Shown here piece after piece: positions 11,977-25,000 of a stretch of DNA of 64,000 nt. How positions within the stretch are numbered: position 1 is the first letter of the stretch; the number at the start of each line of letters is the position of its first letter. The stretch is from Pomacea canaliculata (Eukaryota; Mollusca; Gastropoda; Architaenioglossa; Ampullariidae): NCBI RefSeq assembly GCF_003073045.1, contig NC_037592.1, positions 5,941,924 through 6,005,923 of the forward strand, written 5' to 3'. Position numbers and translations under genes: made by a program. Below the pieces are notes generated by a model. That model did no database searches. It had not been told where the DNA came from and saw nothing but the letters and a program-made list of their open reading frames with translations.

Positions 11977-12531
11977 GTCATGCGCAATTCGGTTTCCAAT
12001 GTTGTGTAGCTGTAGTGTCTGTTACTAGTCGAACAACACTTATCCATGAACTTTTGATGAGACCCTTCAGGGACAGAGGATTCTGCGCGCTTTGTTAATA
12101 TGTGTGAGTGTGCGCGCGCACGGAAGGCTGGGGAGATAACTGTGGAAGGGCGATGGTAAGGATCGGGTATGTAGCAAGTGTTGTTATTTTTGCCACACAC
12201 ACACACATGAAATATGCACGCCTTGCAGTGTAGTGGTGTAGAGAAACTTTTTTTCAATACAATGAAAGTTCTGCATCCATAAAAGTGAGAATCCCGAAAT
12301 TCAAGATGTACCAATAAACAAGCGGCTCAGACAAAACAATAATAGACAATCGTACATGGACAGAAAACATTAATAAGTTGTGACTGTTCATCCTACGTTT
12401 CGCCAACAGAACAAAGATACAAATAACAGAACAACTAGGAAAGAACGACCAGGAAGGAAACAATATATTTTGTTGATCGAGATACAATACCTGAAGATAT
12501 CTAACCGGAGTTGACGCAGCGACACAATCAA

Positions 12532-13766
12532 TAACTTAAAAAAAATTATTCTCTTTAGTGAATGTTATCGGATTGAGTGGGACACTGTCAGTATTTTTTC
12601 GGTGACAGCTCATCACAAAGCCTAATTTTAAAGGCAAAGGTTTTATTGAACTGTTTAGATGTTTGCAAACCTGTAAAATATTAATTATTTGCCCAGGATG
12701 CTGTTTCGGTACATTTATTTTAAAACCTGATCCTGCAAGAGCTTCTTTTACTTCTGTTAGGGTAGTTGTCTGTGGTCGACACTAAGAAAATCGTTCATCC
12801 ATGAGGGGTGCAAGGATGTACCTGTGCTCGCTCTCGAATGCGCGCACGCGTGTGTATGTGTGTTTGTGAGCACTAACATGCATGTATATGTACTTCAGTG
12901 GCAATTATTATATCTGTCCAAATACTATTTCCAAAATTCTAGGTACAGAATTGTCATGACTTATATAAATCTGTAAACTAGCGAATGACACTCGGTTATC
13001 ATCATATGAACACATGCTGTGCGGATGACATAACAAAACAAGGCAATAGCAAGAAATCATAGAACATGTCTACTTGCCGTTTAGAATGAAGCCTTTGATA
13101 AAAAAGATATAAACTGCATAACTACGAGATGTCATTGTCTTGTTTTCCTCTGTCATTCATTCTTTGCTTTCCGTGCTGGACCAAAGTACAGCAACACAAA
13201 CATCATTTGAGCATCCTCCGTTTGCTGTAAGCGGACACCCCGATTGTGAGTACATTTAAATCTTTGGGTATAGTATTCTTGATGTGTATTCTTCCACCTG
13301 TATCGTAGGTGTCTAGCTGAAAATATAAAGAGAGGAGTTCTAAGAACTCTGAAATGTTTAGGGTATATTGATTATGGTTTGGTTTCACACTCGTCGATGG
13401 ACTTGTAACTTTTTAGACAGAGGTGCCAAACTGGTGGCTGCAAAGTATGTGAGACCTCACTCCTAACACCCAGAATATCAACAAAAAAGAGCCGACCAGC
13501 AACTAGTCTGTACTCAAATTAATTAACTATATGGCAGATAAAGATAACGAATATGGTCCAATCGATCTAGTACAGTTCGCGTGACAAGAGATTCGAACCG
13601 AACACTCTCATGTCTGCTGTCACTTATCTGTTTGTTTTCTTCGATGTATTTTGAAAATTATTACCACTGATAAAAATTGTTTTCCAATCAGTTACAATTT
13701 CTTCGCATACGCTGTTTTAGTATTAAACGACATAGTGTTAAGATAATCAGTCAGTGGCTAATGATG
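12532..13766. other. Intergenic, nothing recognised
   Basis: AT-rich sequence between the right duplication unit and the 3' end of lectin copy 4. A 61-codon minus-strand frame at 13203-13388 has ordinary amino-acid composition but no recognisable family, splice context or start support, so I do not call it a gene. Confidence 0.4.
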
Positions 13767-16700
13767 TCAAGCGGTTGGATTTGCCCCTTGAACTGTTCCC
13801 GGGTACTTTTTGCCACAAAGACTTGTCAACCTGTTGATGTCGGACGCCACAAACAGGATGCCAGCAACGACCACGACAATGACGAAGGTGGCGGAGGAGG
13901 TGGAGGTGTACACGCTGGGAGATCCCCACTCCGAGTTGAGGCTTCTTCTGTTCTTGGACGTGGTGTTGCGGTGCATGATGGGAATCTGCATCATCAGGGA
14001 GATGTTGGGGCGGGACTTCATACATGGGCACAACAGGGTTGAGAAACTGAAAGTAGAAGGGAGATGTTTAATTTTTAACCGCTTGTAAATGCCGCAATGC
14101 TTTTACTTAAAGAAAAGCACGAAGAATGCAAAAATAGACATAAAAGAATGAAAAAGGCAGACAGACCGATGATCATAATTTTACAAACCCCTTGATTGAT
14201 ACAAGCTGAATTTATCGTAGTATGTATATCTTTTCGCACCAGACTGTCGATAATTTACAGACTTTACTTTGTTTGTATCATTCATTTTCTTTTTCATTTA
14301 ATGCTTTGATTTTTGTTTTTATCTATAAGCTACAATCGTCCTCACTTTTTGTTGCAGAGGTCTCTTTAGATGATGATCCATCTTGTGTGACATCCGAGAC
14401 AGTAGTATGTCGATACTCAGGGAGGTCAGAGTTCATTGACAGCTGCTCTGTGTTGTCCTTGTCCTTAACAGTGCTTTCCCTTTCCACAGGTCCTTCTGAT
14501 GTCGTCTTCCTGTCGTTTACCGTCGTCAGCAGGACTTCATTTTGAAACTCTGAACCGTTGGCTGCTAGGGTACTACCTGTCTCCATAAGTGTTGGGGAGG
14601 ACATCTCCGCTGTCGGCCATGTTGCTTCTGTCTTGGGTTCAGCGCTCCACTGTGCTTTTGTCTCCTCAGTCGTTCTCTCCTCTGACCTTTGTGGATGAAG
14701 TTGAAGCCGTCTGTAGTCGATTGGACAACAGTGGTGGTGCACGGATCTCCTGCAGGTCGTGGTGAGTTGCTTTTATCCACGTAAGCGTAGTTCACGCAGC
14801 AGTTGCTAACATTGCCTGAAAAGGGTGTCTTTCATTAGAGTGCTTTTTTTCATTTTTTTCTGCTGATGAAGATGTTGAAAAGTGAAAGTTCTTCTCCATA
14901 AAGCAGGGATGGGCAAAGTTTTCTTTTCGCGGGCCTCTCACAGTTGTAAACTACGCAGCGGGCCGGTAAAATACCAAAAACCCTCGCCACAACTACACAA
15001 TAAACCTTGGGAAATGGGATGAAAGTGCAGTGATTAAGAAAACAGAGAGAGAAAGACTCACCGTCGAAACATGATTTTATCATCGTGGTCGTTAAGGTGT
15101 TCGTCGTCATACTCACGACGGATATCAAAGTGTCACCCAGGTATCCTGTGCACGTTGTCGGGCCAAACAACGCACCCACACATTCCAGACCACTGGAGGT
15201 CGGGGGGAAGCTCATGCACTGCTCCCAGCAGCTGTCCATGGCAGACTCATTGAGGGTCACAGTTTGTTGTGGTGGTGAACGCAGTGAGCCAGACTGTGTG
15301 TTCTTACGACAGCCACCTGCAAAAAGTGTGAACAACACAATGAGATGAAGAGAGAGCATTGCTCTACCGCCGACAGTGTCTCTCTCTCTCAAGTGTAACT
15401 CATCAAAACAACAAAAATTTACCCTAGGAAGTAGGTTTATACATTTTATGGCAAAGATTGGCATCTTTTAAATGATAAAATAAACAGGTTGTTATCATCC
15501 CGTAACTTTTACATCGTTGTGTCGTCAGGTGTTGGATGGGGTAGTATGCTGTTGGAGGGAGAGGTGAGGGGTAGTGAGATATTACAGGGGGGATTGAAGA
15601 GACCTCACTTATCTCGGGTCTAGCTTTTGTAAGGTAGTTATCACCTCCTTTTTTCGCTTCCTTGCCTTTCCCAACCTCTGGAGAGTCAGTTAACCATTCC
15701 CGACAAGTGTGTCGACTGGGAGACGACGGATGCACTACACGTGTATCCAATTTTTATCCCATGGCTCCCAAATACTTTGAGAAACGATAAGATAAATCAT
15801 TTATACAAGAGTCCAACAGACAAATAAACAAAGAAAAACACAGAAAAAATAAGGAATGTCAACTAGAGCTCCGTTTACCTGTGTCAAACTCGCACACGAC
15901 ATTGTACAGATCCCAGCAGTCCTTGGTGCACAGTTTTCGAGATGATTTTTGATACCTTACACAAAGGTCTTGATCCAGATCATTAGGTTCACCCGATGCC
16001 CAGAACTTTAGACCATCTGGCTGCAGCGAACAGTCTGCCTCCCACCTGTTGGGCTCGTTGTTGACAGTTGGCGTGAAGAGGCCGGTCCACACATCATTAG
16101 ACCTTAGTGTAAAAAATAGTAATAATAGATTGTAAAGATTTTATGTTATGTTGCATACTCGATTGTTACCATTAGGGTGGTGTCACACCAAAATCACTTT
16201 TAGTTCCAGAATATATCTCGAAAGCTTCAGTCGGTGCTGCTTCTTTCTTGAGAGTAAAGGTTTAGTTTTCCTTCTACTACATCCATTATTCACGAGTACA
16301 GTAACCGCTTCTTAGACACCCTTAATGGAATGGTAAATATTGTAACACTTTGCTTGCTATTATTCTTATCAATTTATTATAAGTTAGTATGATTTGTCAG
16401 ATTTAATTAAAATGGATATTTTAATAGCCAACATTGCCTTTTTATGTTCTGTTATGATGCAGGTATGTGCACGCATAGAATCGCTTGATAGACGCACATT
16501 TGATTTGAAAAAAAATCATGTTTGTGTCCATCGTGTCCACAAATTCAAGCAACAGACACCAGCCTCAACTTACAGCAACTTCTGTGTATTCCAGCTCACA
16601 GCCGTTGCGTCAAAAGAGTTCCATCTCAGCTTGGAGTTCAAGACCGGAAGATGTCCGCCTAAAGATTTGCAAAAGTGTGAAGCCTCGTTCCAAGACAGGC

Positions 16701-17819
16701 TGAGACCCGAGTACAGTGTCCACTGAGCTGCCGTGGTGGCTAAGAAAGACCAAACGTCACGTGACTTAGTGGGAAGCTTCACTGACCGCAGAAAATACAC
16801 GAACAATCTCTTTGGGGAAAAAACCTATAAAGATCAGAACTTTTTTTGCAAAATGTTAAAAAAAAATACACCTTTACCTTCTGGTCAATCATTCCGTGTT
16901 CGTGTCAAAGGTTATGCAGATTTGTTTGCTTGTACAAAATAATTTTAAATGATGCAATAATAGTTTTTTTTTCTCGCTGTCAAATATTTTTGTACAGTAT
17001 GTCACCAAGTGCCAACAGACAAGTCTTTTTATTTCTAATTACAAATTAGACCGTAAATGTCTAACAGTAGCAGACGGGGAAGAAGGCTTTGACTCCTGTT
17101 TCGGTTTGTCAGATTTTCCCCTCACAACCTGACATTGAGATGTGTCCAGTTCCTGGATGGTCACTTGTCTTGCACTTGCTTCATAACAGAAAAGCTACCT
17201 ACTGACTTGTGGTTACTGCCTGAGTTTTATTTTTTCTTGAATTTGTTGTGCAGGGCTACGAGTTAGCTCATTTAGTTTTCACATCCGTTTTTCAGTCGAG
17301 AAAAAGACATTACGCACTAAAAAGTCGAACATTCCTAAACTGTATTCCTTTACAAATATTAAGATAAGTATTTAACTTATAAGTAAATAATTTGGAGATG
17401 TATTATAGTCTTGTTGTCTCTAAAAATATTACAAAACAGAAAAAAAACAGAACGGGTTGTGAACTGTGTAAATCGCGGGATGTTGCATCATCTTGGTACA
17501 ACAGCATCCGAACGGAAGACTATAACTCTAACCATGTCATCCACTTAAATTACAAGTGACTTTAATTCAGTAGCTTCTTGACGCGCGTGCGTGCATGTCA
17601 TTAATAAAACAAATATCTTCAACAACTATATCGGTAAAGACGATAAACTGTATAAATCGTAAATCGTTAAAAACAATAAAGCAGCTAAATATAGAATGGA
17701 AGAAATGACTGTGACCATACCAACCTACATAAGGTGTCGAACACAAACAGGGAGGACACTGCCCCATAGTCCACACACACCCACCACCAGGAAACAGTCT
17801 CCTGTCTTCGTGTCATCAT
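13767..17819 (-). pseudogene. CTLD-PAN-mucin-TM receptor, copy 4 (frame-broken)
   Basis: Exons: signal 17819-17725; CTLD-a 16739-16574 (166 nt); CTLD-b 16102-15879 (224 nt); PAN-like 15316-15062; stalk 14815-14346; TM 14046-13767. The two CTLD exons and the PAN exon are open and splice in consistent phase. CTLD-b shows WTGLF, QPD, the Ca/sugar-type motif EPN, then DLCVRY, a second Cys pair and VVCEFD; the WND motif is replaced by WDLYN. PAN shows SCWEQCMSFPP, ECVGALF, CTGYLGDTL and SCFD. The signal exon ends in the wrong frame: its Cys-rich end (QCPPCLCSTPYV) is one frame away from the Met. The stalk changes frame after STTDGFNF, and the TM exon is about 4 nt shorter at its 5' end, which breaks frame before the helix TFVIVVVVAGILFVA. 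It may be a decaying gene or unpolished sequence. Confidence 0.72.
14904..14967. mobile_element. hAT-like terminal fragment in intron 4 of copy 4
   Basis: It starts CAGGGATGGGCAAAG and continues with gcgggcc...gcgggccgg, as at 8474. The other terminus is not evident, so this is probably a one-ended remnant. Confidence 0.4.
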
Positions 17820-17901
17820 TGTCCTCGGTACTGGCAGAATGCTGGTTCCAGACAGCATCGTTACTCCTTTCATAGCTCCGACAGAAATAACGGTCCCGGG
17901 G

Positions 17902-17909
17902 TGACGTCA
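17902..17909. promoter_or_regulatory. CRE palindrome upstream of lectin copy 4
   Basis: A perfect TGACGTCA lies 83 bp upstream of the presumed ATG at 17819, in the context ggggtgacgtcatac. Confidence 0.55.
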
Positions 17910-20380
17910 TACACAAACAGCCATGCGCGCGGTGGCTGCTGGGGCGAGTACGCAGCAAGTCCTTGTCCACCATCTTTAGCTGAGACAACGTCAGGTGGGG
18001 AGGGGAAACTTCGAGAAGCTTTGTCCTTTTAGTGAGACATTGTGGATGATTAGAAAGGAGTATGTAACATTCTGTGTGTGTATATAAATATCATACTTCA
18101 TAGTTCGGCGTGGTGTGGCGTTGAGTGTTAAGAAAGTAGTGTAGTCAGAAAAGCGCAATATTGTATAGAGATAAAAGCAGAAAAAAGGAAGAAAACGTGG
18201 AAAGAAAGCTAGAAAGAAAATTTCAAATGGATTATAATATATATATAAACAAAGGGACTCCTTACTGACCAGTCTCAAAGTAAAATACTGCTACAAAATT
18301 AATTGCATCTTCTTTTCTTCAAAAATTGTCTATTTGCCAATATTGACGTAGTCAGCGATGCATTGTCGGCTAACGGCTTCTTCCTTTTTGAAAGTCGCAT
18401 TTTAATGAACAGACAACGATTTATCGAACTAGAGTAGACGTCTTTATGGATGGACACTTACCTACTGTTGCTCGCTAAGCGTAGCTGGGAGAATTTTTAA
18501 ATATTCAATATTTATTCAATCCATTGTTCTAGTGTCTTTTTATCAACAAAACTCTTGTTAGAACACTCAAAAAATCATGTACTTGTCTGTGGTAGAAAGC
18601 TTTCAGACATATATGTGTGTGTGTGAGAGAGAGAGAGAGAGGAAAGGAGCGAACGAGAGAAAACAAATGTGCAAACGTGACGAGTCAAACATTTTCAAGA
18701 TGTAAGGTTCAAACTCTGGTGATTGAATACAAATGTGACAGATAGCTAGCCATTGATATTTGAAGTCACAGTATGAAGGCCATATGGAAGGACAGCTTCC
18801 AGAAAACAGGAGAGCGTCTCTTCTGCCTTAACCAAACCTGAAGACTTACCCCGGGTAACCGGGCAGGTGGGCGATACTTAGGGCTTAACTCCAGTTACCC
18901 ACGTCAAGATAAGTTACAGGGGGACCATACATACAATACTCACAACTTCCATCACTCAGTTTTAACTACACGGCTCACGAGCCCACCCCCCCTGCTGTTC
19001 TTCGAACACAAGACTCAGTGAGATGTCTTAATAAAAGATTTATTTAAACAAACAAAACATACAATACAAAAACTTGAGCATGTCCCAGTACTACCTACCC
19101 ATGCTAAACGTACTTCCACTGTTCCAGTCCAGCTACCTCTCTGTATCTCTTAGACTTCATTGACACCTCCGCCAGCCGGCTGGTCACGCTTGGCTGCCCC
19201 CCACAGTTACATACTCGCATAGGCACATACTCTCCCTCCTTTCTTGAATAAGGATTCTCATTCTTGTCAACAAGCCACCCTAGACCCTAGTTGGGCCTAT
19301 TGTTACTTCTCTTGCAAAGTTTTGCTCTAATATTTCCTACGGCAAGGTTTTTGTTTGCTCACGTTATGCCCTCGGTTAGAGTTCAACAGAAAAACTTGAT
19401 GTTCAATAAAATTTACTGTACTTGTTGTAGTTGAAATTAACTGCCACCCTGAATAATAAGCCACAGATTCCACAGACAGGGATGGGTAGTTGACTAATCT
19501 CTCACATCATCATACAGGACATCGCTTCCTTCCAAGTCACCCACCTGTGACGAATCGGTTCCGTATGGAGAAGGTAAAGCAGCGAGTGTGAGAGAAGATA
19601 TTATTTCATGTTTTGTCTGTTTTAGGCGTTTACTGCTGACACGGTAAAAACACAAACACACCTTCAGGCTATTACTAAACTCGTGTAGAAATTCTTCAAG
19701 ATATTAATTAATCGCGTATGCATATTAAATATGGAAGAAAAAAGCGAAATAACTCGAAAATACACATACCTATGTTTAAAATTTACTCCAAACTAATCCC
19801 ACCAACACACACGCACCCTGTTCTTACACAGAAAGAAAAGCAGAATCAGATAATAATAATTTTAAAAAAATCCGAAGAAAAGGTACATGTGAACGCCATG
19901 TAATTTTTATAGATGTACGAGAACAATGCTTGTCTTGGTCTAGGTAAGGGACATAAGCACACAATTATAGTGTGCTTCTCTCCCCTTCATTCCGCAATAT
20001 ATTTAAACAGTCTACGGTAAAATAAAGGTGGTGAAGGTGGTCGATACTCTCTCTTTCTTTTTACATATTAATATATTTTGTCTTCTGTCGATTATCATTT
20101 GGTTCCAAAATTACCTTTAACGTAAACATTGCTAAAGAATATTTTTTCATTAAATGCTTCCCCTTGCTGAAACACCAGCAAATTTTTCTTTGCGATTGGG
20201 AAAAAAAATTTTACAATTCTTTTAAGTGTAAAGGTTTTCTTTTTTCACATTATTGTATCATTATTTTCTTTCTGTTCGTGTATCCCTAAACTTATCATTA
20301 ATCATTCTTATTAACAGAAGACTCTTCACGTCCTGCCAGTCAGTTTTTCTGTCCACCTCTCTGTCTGACAATGATTAAAT
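17910..20380. other. Intergenic, no gene recognised
   Basis: Between the promoter of copy 4 and the 3' end of copy 5. It contains a (GT)n/(GA)n run at about 18616-18645 and, around 18840-19560, a less AT-rich stretch (ccccgggtaaccgggcaggt, later cagggatgggtagttgac) that could be an unrecognised repeat. No open frame has supporting features. Confidence 0.4.
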
Positions 20381-20944
20381 TCACTTCCTCGATGTTTCAT
20401 CGACTGTTCCTCTGTGTTTTTTATCGAAAAGTGTCATCAACTTGTTGGTGTCACAAATTACAAACAAGAGGCTGGCAATGACCGTGAAAGCGATGAAGAT
20501 GGCGGAGTAGGCGGTGCTGGGGATGCTGGGAGAGCCCCACTCGGAGTTGTGGTTCCTTCTGTACTTGGACGTGGAGTTGCGGTGCACGATGGGTAGAGTA
20601 CTGGAGATGTTTGTATTGGCTTTCACGCACGCGCACAACGGTGATACAGAACCTGTCGACAGAAATCGTAGAGAGTGGGACTGGTCCATTGACTGCTATT
20701 GACGGTTAGCTCCATGTTAATTTTTTATGAAGATTTTATCAATCAAAATAAATAAGCCCTCTTAGTTGGTGTATGTTCGTGTTTGTGTTTATGCGTGTGC
20801 GCGCGTATGAATGTACCTATGTGTGCATGTGTTTGTAGCTGTATGTGCTTATGTAAGTGGTATTTTTTTAAATGTTAATATTAACGGAGACACAAAAGAT
20901 CACCTCCTAATTGTGGCTGACAGACACACAGTGACATGACAGAC

Positions 20945-21012
<68 letters not shown>

Positions 21013-21946
21013 AAACTACTCATCTGTTGCTTGTACAATGTCATCCAGAACAGAAGAAAATTCGAGCTGTACTGAATGTCTTAAAAAAGATTCCTATTGA
21101 TAAGTCAATGTGTTTTGATCGTCGTCTCGGCTCACTGAATGCTTCAACCTTATTTCATCGATCACCAGTAAGAAGAATTTGTTTATGCTTACCTTTCGGC
21201 GACAAGGGCCGCTTTAACAAGGACCTACATTGTGTGAAACCAAGACAATAGTAGTTTGAGATTTCGTGCTGAAGCTACTTGTGCTCTCGACGATGACTTC
21301 ATTAGACTGGGAAGTAGCCGCAGTGCCATCTGTTGTTGGTGTCCTGGAGCTTGGCATCGTCGGAAAATCGCTGAATTGTAAACCTGGGCTGCTGAGTGCT
21401 TGGGTAGCACTGGTCCTATTCACTTCCAGGGTGTAATTTTCCCTTGACGACCATGTTGTGTAGGTCTGGTGCTCAGTGCTCCCCTGTACTCTTGTCGTCT
21501 GAGTGGTGGTCTGTGATCTTGGTGTTTGAGTTGAAGTGGTTGTCGCCTGAGTGGTGGTCTGTGATCTTGGTGTTGGAGTTGAAGCGGTTGTCGTCTGAGT
21601 GGTGGTCTGTGATCTTGGTGTTTGAGTTGAAGTGGTTGTCGCCTGAGTGGTGGTCTGTGATCTTGGTGTTGGAGTTGAAGCGGTTGTCGTCTGAGTGGTG
21701 GTCTCTGATCTTGGTGTTTGAGTTGAAGCGGTTGTCCTCTGAGTGGTGGTCTCATCTGATCTTGTTCGTGTTGAGGTGGCTGTAGACGTCTGGACACAAC
21801 TGGAATTGGGGACGACTGGGACGAAGGGAGTTTTAACAGAGCTGCAGGGATTTCCTGCTGGACTGGTTTGTCATTTTTATTGAAAAAAGTATATCCACTG
21901 TAGCATTCACTAATTTCATCTGAAAATGACATATTTTTCATTCGCT

Positions 21947-22024
<78 letters not shown>

Positions 22025-25000
22025 TCATATATGCCAAATTTATAAAGCTCATACACTCCTAAGGATTATTCTCTTAGCACCTAAGAACAAGAACGACACA
22101 TGGACTGGATATGAGAGACAGGAAAACAAAAAAACATGAACTATTAAAGAATAAACAACAGTACTAACAAAGAATAAAATCAAATACAGAAAACACAAAG
22201 AGGAACCAAATAACAAGAACAAGAGCTGAGACTAACATGATATTGCAAAAGAAAGGGTATGAAAAGGGACTATTATTATGGGAAAGGTTGTTAGGAGTAA
22301 TGTTTATGGAAGAGGTCCGTTTTCAGTGCACGTTTAAAGCATTCAATAGTGGGTAGGTGGCGGGTATGGAAACGGCGAGAGTTCTATTGTTTCGCTGCAC
22401 AATAACTAAAACTCCTGTGGACATGTGTTGTTGTTTTGGTGACAGGAAGAGTAAGGAGACGATCATCAGACGAGGAGCGGAGTTGTCTAGCTGGGGCATA
22501 AGGGAGGAGCAGTTCAGAGAAATAATCAGGGCAGGTGCCAGCAAAGAAATTAAAACACAGCACGGACAGTTTGTACTGGATGCGAGAAGGGATGGGAAGC
22601 CAGTGTAGAAAACAAAGAAGAGGGGTGGCGTGGTCCCGTTACAAGCTCTAAGCACCAGACGTGCAGCAGAGTTCTGTACTTTCTGGAGTTTGTGGATGAG
22701 CAGCCAGCAAGCAAGGAGTTGTTTTACTGTTGACCGCTGCTTTGACATTTCTCTCTCTTCCTCGCCTATATCTGTTTTTCTCAAGCAGACAGACAGACAG
22801 AGGCAGGAACTCTCACCTTGAAAGCATTCTTTTAACATCGTTGTTGCTGTTTGCACGACTGATACGTTCAGCAATGCTGTCTGAGTGGACATCAACGTGT
22901 CACCCACGTATCCCGTGCACTTTGTCAAGACAGAGTCAAAGACTGCAGCTATGCACTCTTCCCCGCTGACAGTCGAAGAGTAGTTCATGCACGCCTGCCA
23001 ACAGCTGTCTTTGGAAGACTGACCCAGGTTTACGTTTATGACTTTTACAAGCGATGTGAGCAGTGAGCCGGGCTGTGTGCTATAACTACAGCTCCCTGCA
23101 ACCATGATTCATCATCTTATGGTCCAGTATAAGGAATAAAGTGTAAATGCAAGTTTAAAACATTTTTACTGAGTCACATTTCATACAGAAAATTTTGTTC
23201 TTATTAACAAGTTGTTAAATGCCAGACGGCGTGCGAGAAAAATATTTCAAACTAAGTCTTACAAACAGGCATTAGCGATCTTTTACCGCCATTATTCTTC
23301 TCACAACCTATACTAAGGTGATTTAGTTTTGAACTCCAGATAACGAAAAGTAAGTTCAGCTTACCTGCATCAAACTCGCAAACGACATTTTCCGAACTAT
23401 TGCATTGCCTGGTGTGAAATCTGAGGGATGCAACTTGTACCGGACACAAAAGTCTGTCCCTAATGCGTCAGGCTCTTGGGGTCCCCACACGGTTAGACTG
23501 CCCGGCTGTTGAGAACAGTTTTCCTCCCAGGTGATGGGGGCCTTTCCGGAATTATTGGAAAATAGACCAGTCCAAATGTCCTGGGACCTAACAGTAAAAA
23601 CTCTTCATGTTTTCACATCGCTTTTAGTGTATACTTACTTATCTTCAAAGAGCATTTATTGTCAACCATCACATTTTAAACAATCACAATACCACTAATT
23701 AAACTGTTTCGTTGTTTCTATAACTTCTGATTTTATGCGTCAACTGGCAGTTACTGATAGGTGATTATAATAATAAGTGCAGTGTGTAGTTTGTATGTTA
23801 TTGGTATGTTGTTTGCATGTGTTATTACAGCTTCCTTCCAAACTCAGCGTTAGCTATTTGTTTTAATCTTTAATTACTGAAAGTAGTTGTGGTCTTAACT
23901 ATGTTAGTTTTTTGCTGTGACTATTTATTGAGCACTTCCTAATAAGACACCCTGGCTCACTCTGTTCTACGGTTTTACAATTTTCCCGCCAAGACCCTGC
24001 CTATAGCTTTGTACAGGGCTATGTGCCGAGCTACATACCGACTCAGTGGACATCTAAATTATTCAGTGGAGGCTAGGAAAGGCCGATGTAATGATAGAAC
24101 GAAAGTAAATACGATTATAAGTGCTTTTTTTTAAAAAAAGTAAACAGACCTGCGACAAAAGCAGAAGGAAAAAGGGAAAATGATATATTTATGCTATATA
24201 GTAATTTTTTGAAGGAAAAATTAGAAAAAAACAACATAAAAGCATAAAGATAGATCGAATCACGATGGCAAGGATAAGATGTTTCTAAAAATATGCTGAC
24301 TGAGAGGTGGACTGGCGGGGAAGGAGGTGGGCAGTCTTCATGGTGCCCCAAAAGATGCGCACAGAAACATTTTTCTCTAGTTTTAAATTAAATCTAACAT
24401 ATTAATGTAAATGTGATTCATATAGTCATCTAGATGTTTATTATTTTTTTGTTAAAGTACAAAATAAGAGTAATAGTTTGTAGTTAGTAGTTGTACTATT
24501 TTCTCAGCTTCCTCCTAAACTCAACATCTTTAAAAATTAATGGCAACTAATTGCTTAGTTTTCTGAAAGGCTCCTTTGATTTTTGTTCTGGTGCAAAGTT
24601 AGGAAGTATTTTAACTAAATATTGGAGGGGGTGAGTCATTTTGATGTTCTCCCCTCAGATAAAAACAAAAACAAAAACAAATTAAAAAATATCTAATCAC
24701 ATTCAATCGCCAATTAGAAAAGTAAAATTAAGAATGCAGAATTAAAATATTAAGAAAATAAAATGTTATAAAAAGTCTTTATAATAACACAAAGGAGAAT
24801 TCATGTCATGAATTAATGAAAAAAACAAGAACCACACTGATTCGCGTCTCCCTGTTGTCTCCCTGTTGTGAGCGTTTCCGCCAGTCGCGGTCGTGGGCCA
24901 GAGAAACAAAATGACGGCCGAGGAAATAAGAATTTTTCCAGTCTGACAGCTGGGACTCAAAGAACACCTGCGCGGGCAAAACAACCTGATGCTAGGATGG

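Larger units (their letters stand above)
8953..12531. repeat. Segmental duplication, right unit (3.6 kb)
   Basis: This is the paralogous partner of 1915-8467. It lacks the stretch equivalent to 5092-7385 of the left unit. The junction is at about 11361-11363, where the stalk-side intron (gaccagtggtcgaa) runs directly into intron 1 sequence (acggaactgtgacaaac). Confidence 0.85.

Noticed and set aside
21420-22052. 210-codon minus-strand frame rich in Gln/Pro/Leu repeats, starting in poly-Leu
   Set aside because: It is the out-of-frame reading of the 48-bp stalk repeats joined to the (TTA)n tract. The Thr-rich frame matches the stalks of the other copies.
22323-23105. 260-codon minus-strand frame running from the PAN exon onward
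   Set aside because: Only the first 93 codons are the PAN exon, which ends at a GTGAGA donor at 22817. The rest is intron plus a LINE fragment.
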